A stretch of DNA of 64,000 nt, from the NCBI GenBank assembly GCA_902729315.2, contig LR746264.1:2775378-2839377 (forward strand), read 5' to 3'. The translations under genes and the position numbers were made by a program. Below, one piece after another: positions 47,101 through 60,100 of the stretch (its first letter is position 1; each line of letters starts with the position of its first letter). The notes beneath the pieces are model-generated. The model was not told the DNA's origin. It was given only the letters and a program-made list of their open reading frames with translations, and did no database searches. Source of the stretch: Spirodela intermedia (Eukaryota; Streptophyta; Magnoliopsida; Alismatales; Araceae).

Positions 47101-50100
47101 CTCAGATCAAGTTTCTTTTTCTGATTGGATGAGAGCGAGGCCTGAACTTTATAGCATACTCCGCAGGTGTGAACCCAATAACATGACGCTATTTGCTCGG
47201 TTAATCATAACTTCGCGCAAGTATGGTTTTCATAACATTGACCATTCTAGCCTCATGATTTTTTTTCCTGTTCTGTGGTTTTCTTTTCTGTAATAAGGGG
47301 CTGTTGGCGTACTTTGCTTTCAATGTTTCATATCCTTTTAGGGACACTTAATGGGCTTGCAGATAAGGAAACAGCTCTTTTAGAGATACTTTATGCAACA
47401 TAGTCTTTTAGATAGGAGCTGGAATTAGGTTGGTTAGAGTCGGAACCCCTCGTCTTAGAATGCTCAACACAGACTTTGATTAGTTCGTCAAAATCAGTAC
47501 TCTTCATCGAACCGTTCTTTCAACATCAGCCAATGGCTTTCTTTAGGTTCCGAAAACTGTTGTGGCTCATCTTAGCTAATTTTAAATGATTTTAATTATA
47601 TTTTAGCCGGCAAAACGTTCTCGCATCGTCTGTGGTGGTTCATCACCTTAGTAGCACCCGGGTCTCTATGACCATGCATTCAGTTAAATTCCTGCTTAAA
47701 CTCTTGCGAATCATTCACTGTCGCATGGACTGAGAATCACCCAATAATGTTGCCTCTCTGAACTTGTCTGTTTGTTGAAGTTCTATATATTGTTTCTGTA
47801 GCCCAATGCTTTCTTGGCGAGTTCACTTGTGACGCTTCCTTGAGACATCAGGCATGGCTAACCTCAGCGTTCCTGCTTTCACGGTCCTTCATTGGTGCCA
47901 GCCAGCCCTACATTATGGAATAGATTCTTATGATGATCGTGACTCTTGTCCCATTTTGTGTCAGAAAATGTATGATCTCCCATTTTGACGTTTCTGTTTC
48001 ATTTAAAACCTATCTTTCGCTTGTAAATGGCGTATCATGTTCTTCTGTACATTTTTTTTTACTGGTTATGGTGACATGCTATCTTTCTTTTTCAAGTATC
48101 TTCCTGATCTGATGTGAGGCATCCCATCCCACCCCACCCCGCCCCGCCACATTTTCCCTTACAAATATGCAACGCTTCATGCATTTGTTCTTGAACACCA
48201 ACGTCTTCTTTCTTCTCCACCATTTCTTCAACATGGATCATTCAGCTACCCTGAATCTGACGGTCAGGGGACTCTGCCTGCATGCCGATACTGTTTATAC
48301 GTGGAAAACTTTATATAAGATCATTTAAACCATAAAGGATTCACGAGGAAAGGGAAAACTGGGCTATATTCCCTCTGGCATGAAGAATGTGCAGAAGCTA
48401 TCTCCGTTGTATGAGACATCGCGCAATGCTTTCTTTTAAGATTATCTTAAAAAAATTGGATTGCTTATTGGGGATTGGTTACACACTCCCACTGTTAGCA
48501 TATTAATTTAAAGCATCTGCTTACTTTTAATGCAGATTGCTAAGGCGAGATCCAATGGGGGCTCTTGGTTATTCGACCCTAAAGCCCTCTTTAATGAAGA
48601 TAGCTGAATCTGCCGATGGTCGTCCCTACGAAATGAGCGTCGTTGCAGCCGTGAGAAATGGGGAAGTTCTTGGAAGCCAAACGGTGTTAAAAAGTGATCA
48701 CTGCCCAGGTTGCCAGAATCATACTTTGCCTGAGAGGGTTGACGGTGCACCTAATTTCCGAGAGGTCGCTGGGTTTCCCGTTTATGGGGTTGCCAACCCA
48801 ACAATTGATGGCATCCGAGCAGTCATTCAGAGGATCAGCACCATCAAAGGTCGGTGCCCAATTTTATGGCACAATATGAGGGAAGAACCGGTCATATATA
48901 TCAACGGGAAACCATTTGTTCTTCGTGAGGTGGAAAGACCCTACAAAAACATGTTGGAGTACACGGTAATGTTATATCTTACCCGGCTTTTCGTTATGGC
49001 AGCTTCATCTTGGCATGCTTCTCTGACCATCCGATGTTCATGGCGTATACCGGATCATAAGAAAATCATCATTCCTTTTGTTCATGGGGGAGTGTTCCCT
49101 GTTAGTAGTTTATTTCTTCCGTGATGAAGTGATGGTAAGACATTGCCACTTTCAGGGAATAGATCAAGAGCGCGTGGAGAGGATGGAGGCTCGGCTGAAA
49201 GAAGATATTCTGCGAGAGGCGGAGCGCTATGGAGGTGCCATAATGGTGATCCACGAAACCGACGACGGGCAGATTTTTGATGCGTGGGAACACGTCGGAC
49301 CTAGAGCGATCCAGACTCCTCTAGAAGTTTACAAATGTTTGGAGGCCGAGGGACTTCCCATTAAGTATGCACGCGTGCCGATAACCGATGGGAAAGCACC
49401 AAAAAGCTCAGACTTTGATACAATCGCACTGAACGTGGCCTCTGCGCCCAAGGACGCAGCTTTTGTCTTCAATTGCCAGGTAGAATCCCCTCAGCTGCCA
49501 GTTTCGCTCTATGTAGGGGGCATTGGTGAATTGGGAGATCAATTTAATTTATTAGCTTATGGGTTGGCCTCGATTGATGATTTCCTGACAGATGGGCAGA
49601 GGCAGGACGACCACTGGCACCGTCATTGCCTGCCTTCTGATGCTCAGGATTTGCCATGGAAGGCCGATAACAATCCCGCAGGAGGACAGATGCCATGAGA
49701 AACTGGATTCGGGCTCTTCGAGCAGTGAAGAGGCCGTCGACGATAATGGAGCTTCGTTGTTGCCCAGACACGATGAGGCGCAGCGATCTTTTAGGATCGA
49801 CGACATCCCCCTCATAAAGAAGATCACAAGACTCTTTGACAATGGCGTGGAGTGCAGAGAGGTTTTGGACGCTGTGATCGACAGATGTTCTGCTTTGCAG
49901 AACATACGCCAAGCTGTGTTGCAGTACAGGAAGGTGTTCAACCAGCAGCATGTGGAGCCGAGGGTGAGGCGGGTCGCTCTGAATCGCGGTGCTGAGTATC
50001 TGGAGCGCTACTTTCGGCTGATTGCCTTCGCTGCCTACCTTGGGAGCAAAGCATTTGATGGCTTCTGCGGACAGGGAGAGGTGAGGGTCTCATTCAAGAC

Positions 50101-52354
50101 ATGGTTGCACCAGAGGCAGGAGGTCCAAGCCATGAAGTGGAGCATCAGGCTACGGCCCGGGCGCTTCTTCACCCTGCCGGTAATGTTTTCTAATGTGAAG
50201 ATGCCCATAGAACTCATCTCGTGCCGACCATTTTCCTGAACGGATCCCTTCTCTTGCACTGCGATAGGAGCGGCTTCAAGTGTCGCATGAGTTGCAGCAG
50301 GGGGATGTGGCCATGGAAGCCATAGTTAAGTCCCGCAACGGCTCTGTTCTGGCGAAGGGCTCCATACTCAAGAACTATCTTTTCCCGGGCCAGGAGGCCT
50401 CTTCAGGCTGCGTCCAGATCCCTGGCACGCCGCACGTCTACAAGGTATTCTGAGCTTACTAAGCCCCCTGTTGGAACATCTTTGTAAACTCTCCAATCTC
50501 ATTTCTAGCTTTGGCGATTGCCCTTTTGCATGGTTCATAAAATATAAGTCGCTGACATCTTAGGATGATTTTATGTCCTCAATTTACAGAGAGAGAGAAG
50601 CTAACAGATGCGTAACCCAATACGCATGAAAACTAGGTGAACAACGTTGATATGTTCTCCATCAATTTGGGGATGACCCATTTCTATTATGCTCGTATTT
50701 TGCCGTCCATTCCATGGCCATAGAACCTCTTTTCTTCCTTCAGTCTCTCTTGATCTGGCTTCTCATCACGTTTAGACAATGTTGGTATCACTACTGCCTT
50801 AAAGTGTAAAAGCTTAGCACTCTCATCTGTTAGCTGCTCTCGTTGAAGAATACGCGTCGATGTTCTTCACCAATAGATGTATCTGTCTGGTTCAGGCTGC
50901 TGGGTTCCCTGTGTACAGCATGGCGACTCCGACAGTGAATGGGGCGAAGGAAATGCTCGAGTACCTGGGTGCAAAGTCGATGGGGGGCCGCGCAGCGCAG
51001 AGAGTGGTAATCACTGACCTGAGAGAGGAAGCAGTGGTGTACATCAATGACGCACCGTTCGTTCTCCGGGAGCTGGACCACCCCGTGGACACGCTTAAGC
51101 ATGTGGGCATCACCGGCCCTCTGGTAAGTTGCCAGCACCTGGCTAGCTGTTCAGGATGCCGGAGGGCGGTGAGGCTCCTCTCTGGTTTTCTCATGGTCCC
51201 TTCTCGGCGGTGTATGCATACAGGTGGAGAACATGGAGGGGAGGCTCAAGGAGGATATAATCGCCGAGGTGACGCAGAGAGGGGGGCAGATTCTCTTGCA
51301 TCGGGAGGAGTTCAACCCGATCTCGAATCGTTCCAGCGTGATCGGATACCGGGAGAAGATCTCGCCGGAGGAAGTGAAGACGATCGCGGAGGTGTACGCC
51401 GGCCTGAGAGACGAAGGGTACGACATCGACTATCGTAGGGTTCCCCTCACCAGAGAACGGGAGGCCCTGGCTTCCGATGTCGACACCATTCAGTACCGCA
51501 GGACCGAGTACGCACCAATCACTGTGTTCTACCCGAGCTCGGGATTCTCTCCTCTCTGGTAATCGAACCTGTCTTTCTTGTTCATCAGGACCGCAGGCTG
51601 CTATCTCTTCATTTCTCACACGGGGTTTGGAGGAGTGGCTTACGCCATGGCCATAAACTGCCTTGGGCTCGACGCCGCCGGTAGGCTGCCCTCGTCGGAG
51701 ACTTTGGAGCCCTCGGAAGAGGCGAGCAGTCTCCCTCTCGCGCAGAGTGATACGGTAGCGCCATCGCAGCTCGTCGGCGAGGAGACGCTCAAGCAGGGAG
51801 ACTACCGGGACATTCTGAGCCTCACTAGGGTTCTGACTCACGGGCCGAAGAGCAAGGCCGAGGTCGACCTGGTCATAGAAAGGTGACGACTTGCTTCCAC
51901 ATGGCGCAGGGGAGGCGATGTTTGTTCTTGGCGATTATAATTCCTTCCCTCTGGCGCTGATTTTGCTCTGATCATCGTCGACAGATGCGCAGGCGTCGGG
52001 CATCTGCGTGACGATATCTTCCACTACAAGAAGGAGCTCGAGAGTTGTCACGGGGGCGATGAGGAGCTGAGGTCCCACATCAAGGACATGGGCATCAAAG
52101 CCCTGAGGTTAGCTTCTTCCTCCGAGTGGTTCCATTAAAAGCAGCAGCGTTTCTTCGTTTTGAGTTGAGGAACTGGGAGTGATTTACGGAGGGCGCCGCC
52201 AATTCTTGGCTGGCTGTGTAGGCGATACTTCTTCCTCATCACCTTCCGGGCGTACCTCTACAGCGCCTCCCCTCGGGAGACGACCTTCGCCGAATGGATG
52301 GGAGCACGGCCGGAGCTCGGGCACCTCTGTGACAACCTCAGACTGGATAAGTAG
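43841..52354 (+). CDS. PALD: Paladin: triple phosphatase-domain protein (about 1270 aa, 19 exons)
   Basis: Exons: 43841-44041, 44166-44297, 44457-44528, 45027-45097, 45226-45325, 45411-45509, 46178-46304, 46484-46617, 46699-46758, 46931-47166, 48536-48965, 49156-49479, 49592-50179, 50268-50444, 50896-51123, 51224-51507, 51589-51882, 51985-52107, 52222-52354. The protein is three tandem copies of one domain, each opening with GSVLGKKTILKSDHFPGC-like sequence and running to a P-loop. Copies 1 and 2 keep the phosphatase signature CQMGRGR (Cys242, Cys661). Copy 3 has SHTGFGG near residue 1097, without Cys or Arg, so it is probably inactive. The family relates to inositol-phosphate/phytase-like cysteine phosphatases; animal paladin is linked to phosphoinositides, and the plant role is not established. 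Start could instead be the Met at 43904. Confidence 0.92.
44076..44134 (+). repeat. Long CT microsatellite in paladin intron 1
   Basis: About 29 uninterrupted ct units begin some 35 bases after the first donor of the paladin gene and nearly fill the 124-base intron. Length is likely polymorphic and could affect splicing of this short intron. Confidence 0.95.
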
Positions 52355-52738
52355 GCGTCGATCGTCCTCGTCCTGTGTATAAACACCATACTGCATGCCA
52401 TGTAGATCAAGTCAGTGATGATATTGAGAAACCGAGAGAAAGAGAGAGAAGGGGGAGGGAGGACATCTTGTTCAGGTGATCGTCCACCCTTTCCTGTAGT
52501 CCCCTTACAATAAGTAGCAGAAATGTGTATTAAGCTGTTCGTTGCCGCGATCTTCTTCTTCTTCTTCTTCCTCAAGTTCTAGGGAGGCCTCCGCCGGGTG
52601 TCTGCTGCCATATTGCAGGTTCTCGTTCCTAGTCGGGAGCCGAAATAATAGAAAGATGAGATAGCGATAAATAGATAGATAGACAGAAAGAGAGAGTTGA
52701 ATACTCTAGGCCTGGTGGTGGCACGGCGCTGTCGGGTC
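52355..52738. other. Spacer between paladin and the second PPR gene
   Basis: About 380 bases with the paladin 3' UTR, a ttcttcttc run and a gata/gaca-like run just before the next gene. Promoter elements for the PPR gene are not obvious. Confidence 0.55.
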
Positions 52739-53902
52739 ATGACGACGCCTCCTCTGACGGTGGCCGTCGCCGGGAGGTCGGCGGCGGTCACCGTTAACCC
52801 AACGCCGCAGAGGGAGCGACTTTGGCGCCAGCGACGTCCAGCGAACACAACGTCCTTGCCGATGCTTCAGCAGCGCCCTCGCCTCCCGCCGCCGCTGCCG
52901 CCTCCCATCTCCATCATGCCCATCAGACCTGACGCGGAGAACGAAGCGGGGTACCGCGATGAAATGGGCAGCATCAACGGCGAAGAGGGGACGTCGCGGC
53001 CCGGCGACGTCCTCCGCCTGATGGACGCCTTGCGTCTCCCAGTAGAGGCGGACCTCTACGCGTCCCTGCTGAAGGAGTGCGCCGAGCAGAGTGACGACGC
53101 CGCCGGCGCCGCCGGCGCCGCCCAAGTCCACGACCATATGCGACGCAACGCCGGGGGACTCCTCCGCGGGACCGGGGGAACGATCCTTATGAACCGACTG
53201 CTTCTCGCGTACGCCGCCGCCGGCGAGGTGGAACGTGCGCTGGAGGTGTTAGAAGGAATGCCAAATAGGGACTCCATCTCGTGGGTGACCATGATCGCCG
53301 GGCTCTCCGCAGCTGGCGACCACACAGGAGCGCTTCGGCTGTTCCGAGAGATGCTACGCGAGTGGAGGCTAGGCGGCGGCGGAGTGACCGTGATCTTGAG
53401 CGTCACCACGGTCCTCCGATGCTGCGGTAGCACCAGGGATCTCAAGCTCGGGAAATGCGTCCACGGGCTGCTCCTGAAGAACGGGGCCAGCGGCTGCTCC
53501 ACGCTGGGGAGCTCCCTGATCCGTCTCTACGGCCTGCTCGGCCGGGCAGACGACGCAGAGAGGGTCTTCCGCTCCATGCGCGCGCGCGACTGGGCGGTGG
53601 GGGCGGCGGCCATGACGGTCGCTTGCTGTAAGATGGGCATGATCGGTACGGCCTTGGACCTCTTTGGGGAGATGAGGAAGGCAGGGAGAAGGACGAAGGG
53701 CCATCTTTTTTCGAGCATCTTCAGAGCCTGCGCTAGGGCGGGCGCCGACCTGCCGGGCCGGCAGGTCCACGCCTGCGCGGTGAAGACCGGTGTGGAGGGG
53801 CGCGAGGCCGTACGGAACAGCCTTGTGGAGATGTACGGCAGGTGCGGGCTGCTGCTTGACGAAAGAAGGGTGCTCGAGATAATGCCTGAAAAGGAGCAGT
53901 AG
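52739..53902 (+). CDS. Pentatricopeptide repeat protein, probably organellar (387 aa)
   Basis: Intronless. The N-terminus (MTTPPLTVAVAGRSAAVTVN, then Arg/Pro-rich) is compatible with a chloroplast or mitochondrial transit peptide. Repeat units start near DVLRLMDALRLPVEADLYAS and continue through ALEVLEGMPNRDSISWVTMI, ALRLFREML, CVHGLLLKNG, DAERVFRSMRARDWAV, ALDLFGEMRKAG and VHACAVKTG to NSLVEMYGRCGLL. There is no E or DYW extension; the protein ends soon after the last repeat. Size and layout resemble Arabidopsis At1g31790-type PPR proteins, though I hold that only loosely. PPR proteins bind and process organelle transcripts. The start is the first ATG; the frame is open slightly upstream from a non-ATG codon. 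The Ala/Gly-rich, GC-rich coding sequence is typical of monocot intronless genes. Confidence 0.82.
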   Translation: MTTPPLTVAVAGRSAAVTVNPTPQRERLWRQRRPANTTSLPMLQQRPRLPPPLPPPISIMPIRPDAENEAGYRDEMGSINGEEGTSRPGDVLRLMDALRLPVEADLYASLLKECAEQSDDAAGAAGAAQVHDHMRRNAGGLLRGTGGTILMNRLLLAYAAAGEVERALEVLEGMPNRDSISWVTMIAGLSAAGDHTGALRLFREMLREWRLGGGGVTVILSVTTVLRCCGSTRDLKLGKCVHGLLLKNGASGCSTLGSSLIRLYGLLGRADDAERVFRSMRARDWAVGAAAMTVACCKMGMIGTALDLFGEMRKAGRRTKGHLFSSIFRACARAGADLPGRQVHACAVKTGVEGREAVRNSLVEMYGRCGLLLDERRVLEIMPEKEQ

Positions 53903-54104
53903 AGGACGAAGGAAAAGATCCGTATCGATCAATCGCGACACCTTTGCGGTAATAATCCCTCCTACTCTGCTCACTATTTTTGCCACAGCATGTACAAGGA
54001 AAACCCGTCAGTGGTGCAGGGCATATCGGCCAGGGGGAAGCTCCAACTCCCTGAGACCGCAACACAACACAACACAACACAGAACACCACACCACGAACT
54101 TTTA
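53903..54104. other. Short convergent 3' spacer with AACAC repeat
   Basis: 202 bases between the stop of the plus-strand PPR gene and the stop of the minus-strand DUF300 gene. The two 3' UTRs must be very short or overlap. An acaac/cacaac repeat lies at about 54059-54082. Confidence 0.75.
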
Positions 54105-57100
54105 TCATCTTTTGCCCGAGCCGTGCTCAGCGGCGGGGACACTTGCGGGATAGCTGCCCATGTCGAGCAGCACCGAGAGGTCGTAAGGCTGCCCGGCCGA
54201 GGCGGAGGCTTCCTGCAGGAGGGAGGACCCCATGACTTGCTCCGGGTCCGCCTGTTGTTCGGGGGTTGCCCCGGGCGCCTTTGGAGTGCTGCAGCCAGAA
54301 GAGGAGACGCTGGAGAGCTGGGTGTCGTCGAGCCGGGTGCCGGCGGCGTGCCTGTTCCTCCGGACGGACTCCATCTCCTGCCCGGTGGGCACGAAGGTCC
54401 GCGACCGGTACTTCCTCGCGCTCTCGTCGCCCTCGCTGGTGTTGTAGAGCACGTATTCGTGATAAGTTGGGGCGAACTGCAAGGGAACCCCACGCCGGCG
54501 AAGATCAATCAAAACGTGCACTACAGGTGATGATGATGACGATGATGATTGAAGGCTGCAATATGCCCTCTGGTCCGGTCTGGGGAGTTCACCTGGTGGA
54601 CGGTGTCGTGGTAGAAGTCGTTGAACTTGAGAGCATGGGCGAGGCTCCCGGTGAAGCCGCCCGCTGCGCCACCGATGTTGGCACCCGCGTACTCCTTGTA
54701 GGGAAAAGCATACAAGTGGCCCACGGCGGCAGCGAGCATCTCCACGCAAAGGATGAGGTTCTGGACGTCGGCAGCTTCATTGGCGCCCTTTATTAGGCCC
54801 GATTTGGCGGCGAGGAAGACCAAGACTCCCTGAAAGGTGTGGAGGAGGACAATGGCCAAGGTTAGGTAGCCATCTGAGTCTTTGACCAACTCAGATGACG
54901 AAACAAGGTTTGGAGAGAGAATGATGGGCGGTTCTTGAAAGCGAACCCATCAATCCCCAGGAAGATGCGCACAATAGAAGCTTTAAGAGAGGAGGTACCT
55001 GCCAATACGTGAGGAAAACAACAGATTTGATCAGGAGGAACTTTGGGACCGGATTGAACGGCCTAAGAAGATCTCTGCAGGCCATGTAGAAGAGAGCCAG
55101 CGCATACAAGGCCATGGAGTATGAGATGGTGTAGATGATTGTGATGTACAGATATGCTTGATTGACGCTGAAATCTCCATCTTCATACTTTCCTTTTGAA
55201 TAGAGGATGAAGGTAATGGCGACTAAGATGGGTTTCAGAATCACAAACTGCAGACAGCCTTGCTTGCATCTCCGAATAAATCGCCTGTTCAACCACAGAA
55301 GGGTCCGAATGCATCAACAGGGACAGTTATTTAGTGCTGTAGCTTTGCTGAAATTTTGTCTTCCATTGCATGAATTGGCTAGTAAATAAATAAGATGAAG
55401 TGAATGATTGAGGAGCATACCCATCGAGAGGTATAGCAGGAAAACAGCACGTCATCAGCCACCATGATGGTTTCAAAGCTTGACCACTTAGACTTAACAC
55501 GACAGCACCAGGTCCTCCGACCCATGCCAAGCAAAGCGAAAGGAAATTATAGATAACCCAAGCTTCATAGCTGAAAAAACATCAAATTGGAAACAACACA
55601 ACAGTAAGAGAATTTTGAATCAATTATGGTCCACGGAAATCACTACTCCTTTACACAGGAACTTCAGCACCACATTCCATAAAAGTTTTGTATTCAAGTA
55701 GAGAGACGGAAAAAATGAAATTGTCCTTCACACTGGGACAACTTTCTAATTCCATCAAGGTAGAAACGTAGAAAGTCTCCTTTGACAAACGACGGAAGAT
55801 TTTAATATTTTAGGAAATTCTTAGACGAATAAAAGCCTACCCATATTTGCATTTTCATCAACAAAAACAGAATCCTGTCAGATCTTCAGAAATTTGTCAT
55901 CTTCAGTTAGTACGGTCACTTCTGAATTGAATAAGCCACTGGGTATTCCTCAGACAGGCATTGATCTGTAGAACTCTTTCCTCTCCATCTCTGGAGATCT
56001 TACATATATATATATATATATATATTCCTTCACATCGTTTTAACAACTTTACTAATAAAGATGAATACACGTATTTCATGAATACACAATAGGCTAGCTT
56101 GTTTGGATATACTACCATATCCCCTGTTAAATTAAATATTTGATGAATAGATGGTACTATCCACTCACAAGAAAACCGTCTTCACCCAGAAAGCATTATG
56201 AGGCAATTATACCTGTCTGGTATTGAGGCGTGTGATTTTTCCATACCGATCATCATACAGTGCACAACAATTGTGCTATTTTTCCAAGGTAATCACAATA
56301 TCTGAGCAGTCAACTAACACTTACTTTTTAATAAAACCCTTGTCCCAGGAGCTTCAGCCCTTTACCTAGGGGTTTATTGGAAAGATCTAATTTAGCAACT
56401 TCCACTCTCATTAATTCTGGTAATCGCTTCGCTGATTCAGGAATAGCCTTTCTCTTTCTCTATTGATACGTACTTTAGCTAAGTTGGTAAATCCTTCCAG
56501 GTGCAATTTTATAATGAACAGTTCCGTTTCCTCAACCAAACCAGTTTTATCTCTCCTTCACACGAGCTACTACGAAACAATAATGTAGTTCCATCACCAT
56601 CCTTCAGCTGCTGTCGGTTCTCAATTGAGGTTCCATATAATGTTCCAGGTCATAATAGGAATTGACTCTGGTCTTTTCCAAGCAATGCTAAGGTTAAAGA
56701 GTCTGCTTCAGAGCACAATATGTAAACCAAGGATGTCAAATATTTAGTGATACAATAAAATATGTAATATCATGAATGACGAAAAAATTCCAGCGTTTCA
56801 TTTATCGTCATTGGAGCAAGATGCACCATCTTAACTTTAACATGTAAGCCGCACTGATAGGTAACGAGAGAATAATAAAATTTTAAACGTAAGAATCACA
56901 GATTGATGCAGATTCGTTTTCAAGAATAACTCGTAATTATGTTCATGGTGGACAGGCGCAATGTACTCACATTTCACGAATTGAATCAAAATAAATCGAG
57001 CTTTGGTTCAGTACGAGGGACAAGAAGGACATCAGCGCAAAAACCTGAAAGAAAAATAAAAAGATAAACGTCAGTGGCTGCCAAGAAAATCCGTATATTG

Positions 57101-60100
57101 CACACAAGAAAATTCAAGGATTTACAAGGAATCGAATGGGAAAAAGAGAAACATCTCCATGAAGAAGAAAAAAAATCACTGATTAAGACCCAGAAAAGAT
57201 ATCATTCAAATTAAAGTATCTACAGTGATCATGCAGATTAACTTCTCCGATGCTTCTAAAACTTCCCACTTCTTCTCAACGGTGATAATTAAATTTTACA
57301 TTAACATACTAGGAACCTTTCCAATGTTCTTGCTATGAATCTTCAGTAGACGACATAATCAACAAAGCACAAAAAAAAAACTCGTTTTATAAGGAATAAT
57401 GGGAACGCTGCTTAGACAGATGACATGGACGCATCTAACACTGAATTTCTACGAAAAAATCAGAAAGGAGGGAGTCTAAAATAAGAAGTTTCAAGTTCGC
57501 ACAACTGACTATGGATTTGGGGCCATTACAGCACAGATCTTCAAGAGTGAGGTATGTTAAGCATAACACGAAAAAATCAAATAATTTCGGCATATAACAA
57601 TCCGAACGTTCCAGCTGAAACAGTAGACAAATATAGAAACTGATTCTACTCTTAACTTATCTACAGCCTCAACTCTTCCCATCACTGCAGTTGCATGGCT
57701 GTGCCAAGTCTGCAGTATCGTGGGTCATCTCCACATTTACAATATTATATGCCTCACAGAGGATTTCGCATCCTACCAGGTCACTCTGTACCTCTGCATA
57801 GTCTTCTTGTAGTACCAGGCATCGTTGACAGCAAGATGGAAGAGATGGGATTTTAATACCCCCGAGGACGAGGTATAGGAATTACTTCTTTAATAACCAG
57901 ACCTAGCCGTGTTTGGTGGGATCTCTGGAGGCAGTATGGTGCCAGCAGATAGATGAAACCCTGAAATAGGACCAAACAGATGAAGAGCCCTGAATGTATG
58001 ACTAGATATTGATGGTGTCCAGTTGCACCTCTGGAGGGAGAGGTTATTAGGGTTGCAGAAGAGGTAGGGAGCATACTTCACACAGATGACTTGGCCATGC
58101 TTATAGTTGCACTGAATTTTAGATGGGATCAATATTAGTAGCGAACGAAAAAGGCTATTCCCCAACTACAAAACATCGCAGCATCATCCTGGGGAGATGG
58201 ACAAAGACATTTCAAAGTAAAAAACATGGTTTGCAGTGAATGACAGCCATTTTATCTGCTAATGCCACTGCTGGAGGATGCATTGACAAGAGGGATTGAT
58301 CCTGGGTAAAAAAATGGTGATAAATAATTCCAGTAGGAGCATGATGGGGGCAGAACTAGAAACTGCACTAGTCGAATAATTAGAAAACTACTACCAATCA
58401 AGGCCTTGGAATGCTCATATTGAAGATTAGACCACTGGTACTAATGGTTTTCAGCCGCCACAGCATCACACATGTACCAAACCCTGCCCCCTCCCTAGTG
58501 CGGGTGAAGTTAACATATGAGTCACGCCTTCAGACTGATTTGGTGTATTAAACTAGTCAATACAGTAATACAAATTTTTGGACAGAAATGCAGACTAACT
58601 AGATGGTAAGGCCGAAAAATTTGAGCCTAAGCTTCCAACAAGAGGTATGGCCGAAAAAAGGTCAGTGGGAGAACTGATCAACTAAAAATGTATCTTACTG
58701 GTTGGATTGCGTCCACAACATGGAGTGGAATGAAGAACTAAGAGTGGATAAGTATGTCTACGTTTCGTTCATTGCATCCGCCTATGACTCCTTACCATCA
58801 GACAGACAGTTTGAACGTACCACAATAAAACATCAAATCCATAAATTTAGCTTTATTCAGCTCCATTTCACCTACAAAGGATGCCCGGAACAAGCTAAAG
58901 TAAATAAGACCAGTTAATCAGTCATATATCAGTCATCGTATCTGCTTATTCCATGCTTTCTTCACATGCTGTGTTGGTGACTAGAAGGTTAGCACTGTGA
59001 CTGATTCCATTCATCATGCTAACAATAGGAACCAAGACCTTATAGTTATACAATGGATATATTATTGGCTTACCCCATTTTATTTGACTTCTTTTGACCT
59101 CTTCTTTACCAAGTTTTGAACACTTGACCTAGCTGTTCACGGGGCAATGCTGTCATTGTTTCTTCCAGCGTGATACCCAAGACTCTCTTAAGACTCCATT
59201 CAAATGTATACAGTCTGCTATTTTCTTCACCAAGTATTACTTTTGAGCCGCTATTATTTACCATATAAACAGGGTATGATGCAGTTGCAACCTGAGAGTA
59301 TCTATGTCATATTCCTATTAGGCTGGATGGACTATCTAAATGGGTAAATCCATGAAATTCTCATACATTCATTCTTTAGCACCACGAATGTCAAAGTTTG
59401 TGTTATGCAAAAAATACCGAATGGACTTTAATACAGCCTCCAGAACACAGATAAAAGTCTAACACATGGTATAAAGGGATTATTTGCCAAACTCAAGCTA
59501 GGCTTATTATGATCTTGATTCCATGTAAAAGAGTTTAAACAGATTCAAAAGTGGTTATTCATAGGAATGACGATGTATAAAGCCATCAGATACGATTATT
59601 TCCCCTTTTGGAATGACGTAGTATTGAAGCACCAATAGACAAAGAGATAAGAAAAAACGAGTATGGTATTACCAGATATGTAAACAAAATAAGAAAAAGA
59701 GTTGTACTAAAATGCATCCAAAGTTCAGCTAGTCAGGATTTATGGTGCACCAAATGTCTTCTCATGTGCTTCCTTTCAGAGAAAACAACAGATATGAAAT
59801 TCATTTCAGAGGGATGGCAGATGAGGGCACGCTGAAGGGCATAATTAGATGCTGTTAAATAACTTAAAACGCAAAACAAGGCGTTAAATAAGATGAGACC
59901 TAAATAAACATGAGAGATTTGACGGCCAGGTTTACCAAATGATTGAATTTTCGATTGTCCAACAACCACCTGGCAGACGTTAAAAGATATATCGATATAA
60001 AAGAAGAGGGCCTACCGGAACCATAAAGATGATGCGGACAATGAAGCGCTGATAAGATGGCTCTGTATAATTCAGGAGGTGCCTATAGATATGCAACATA

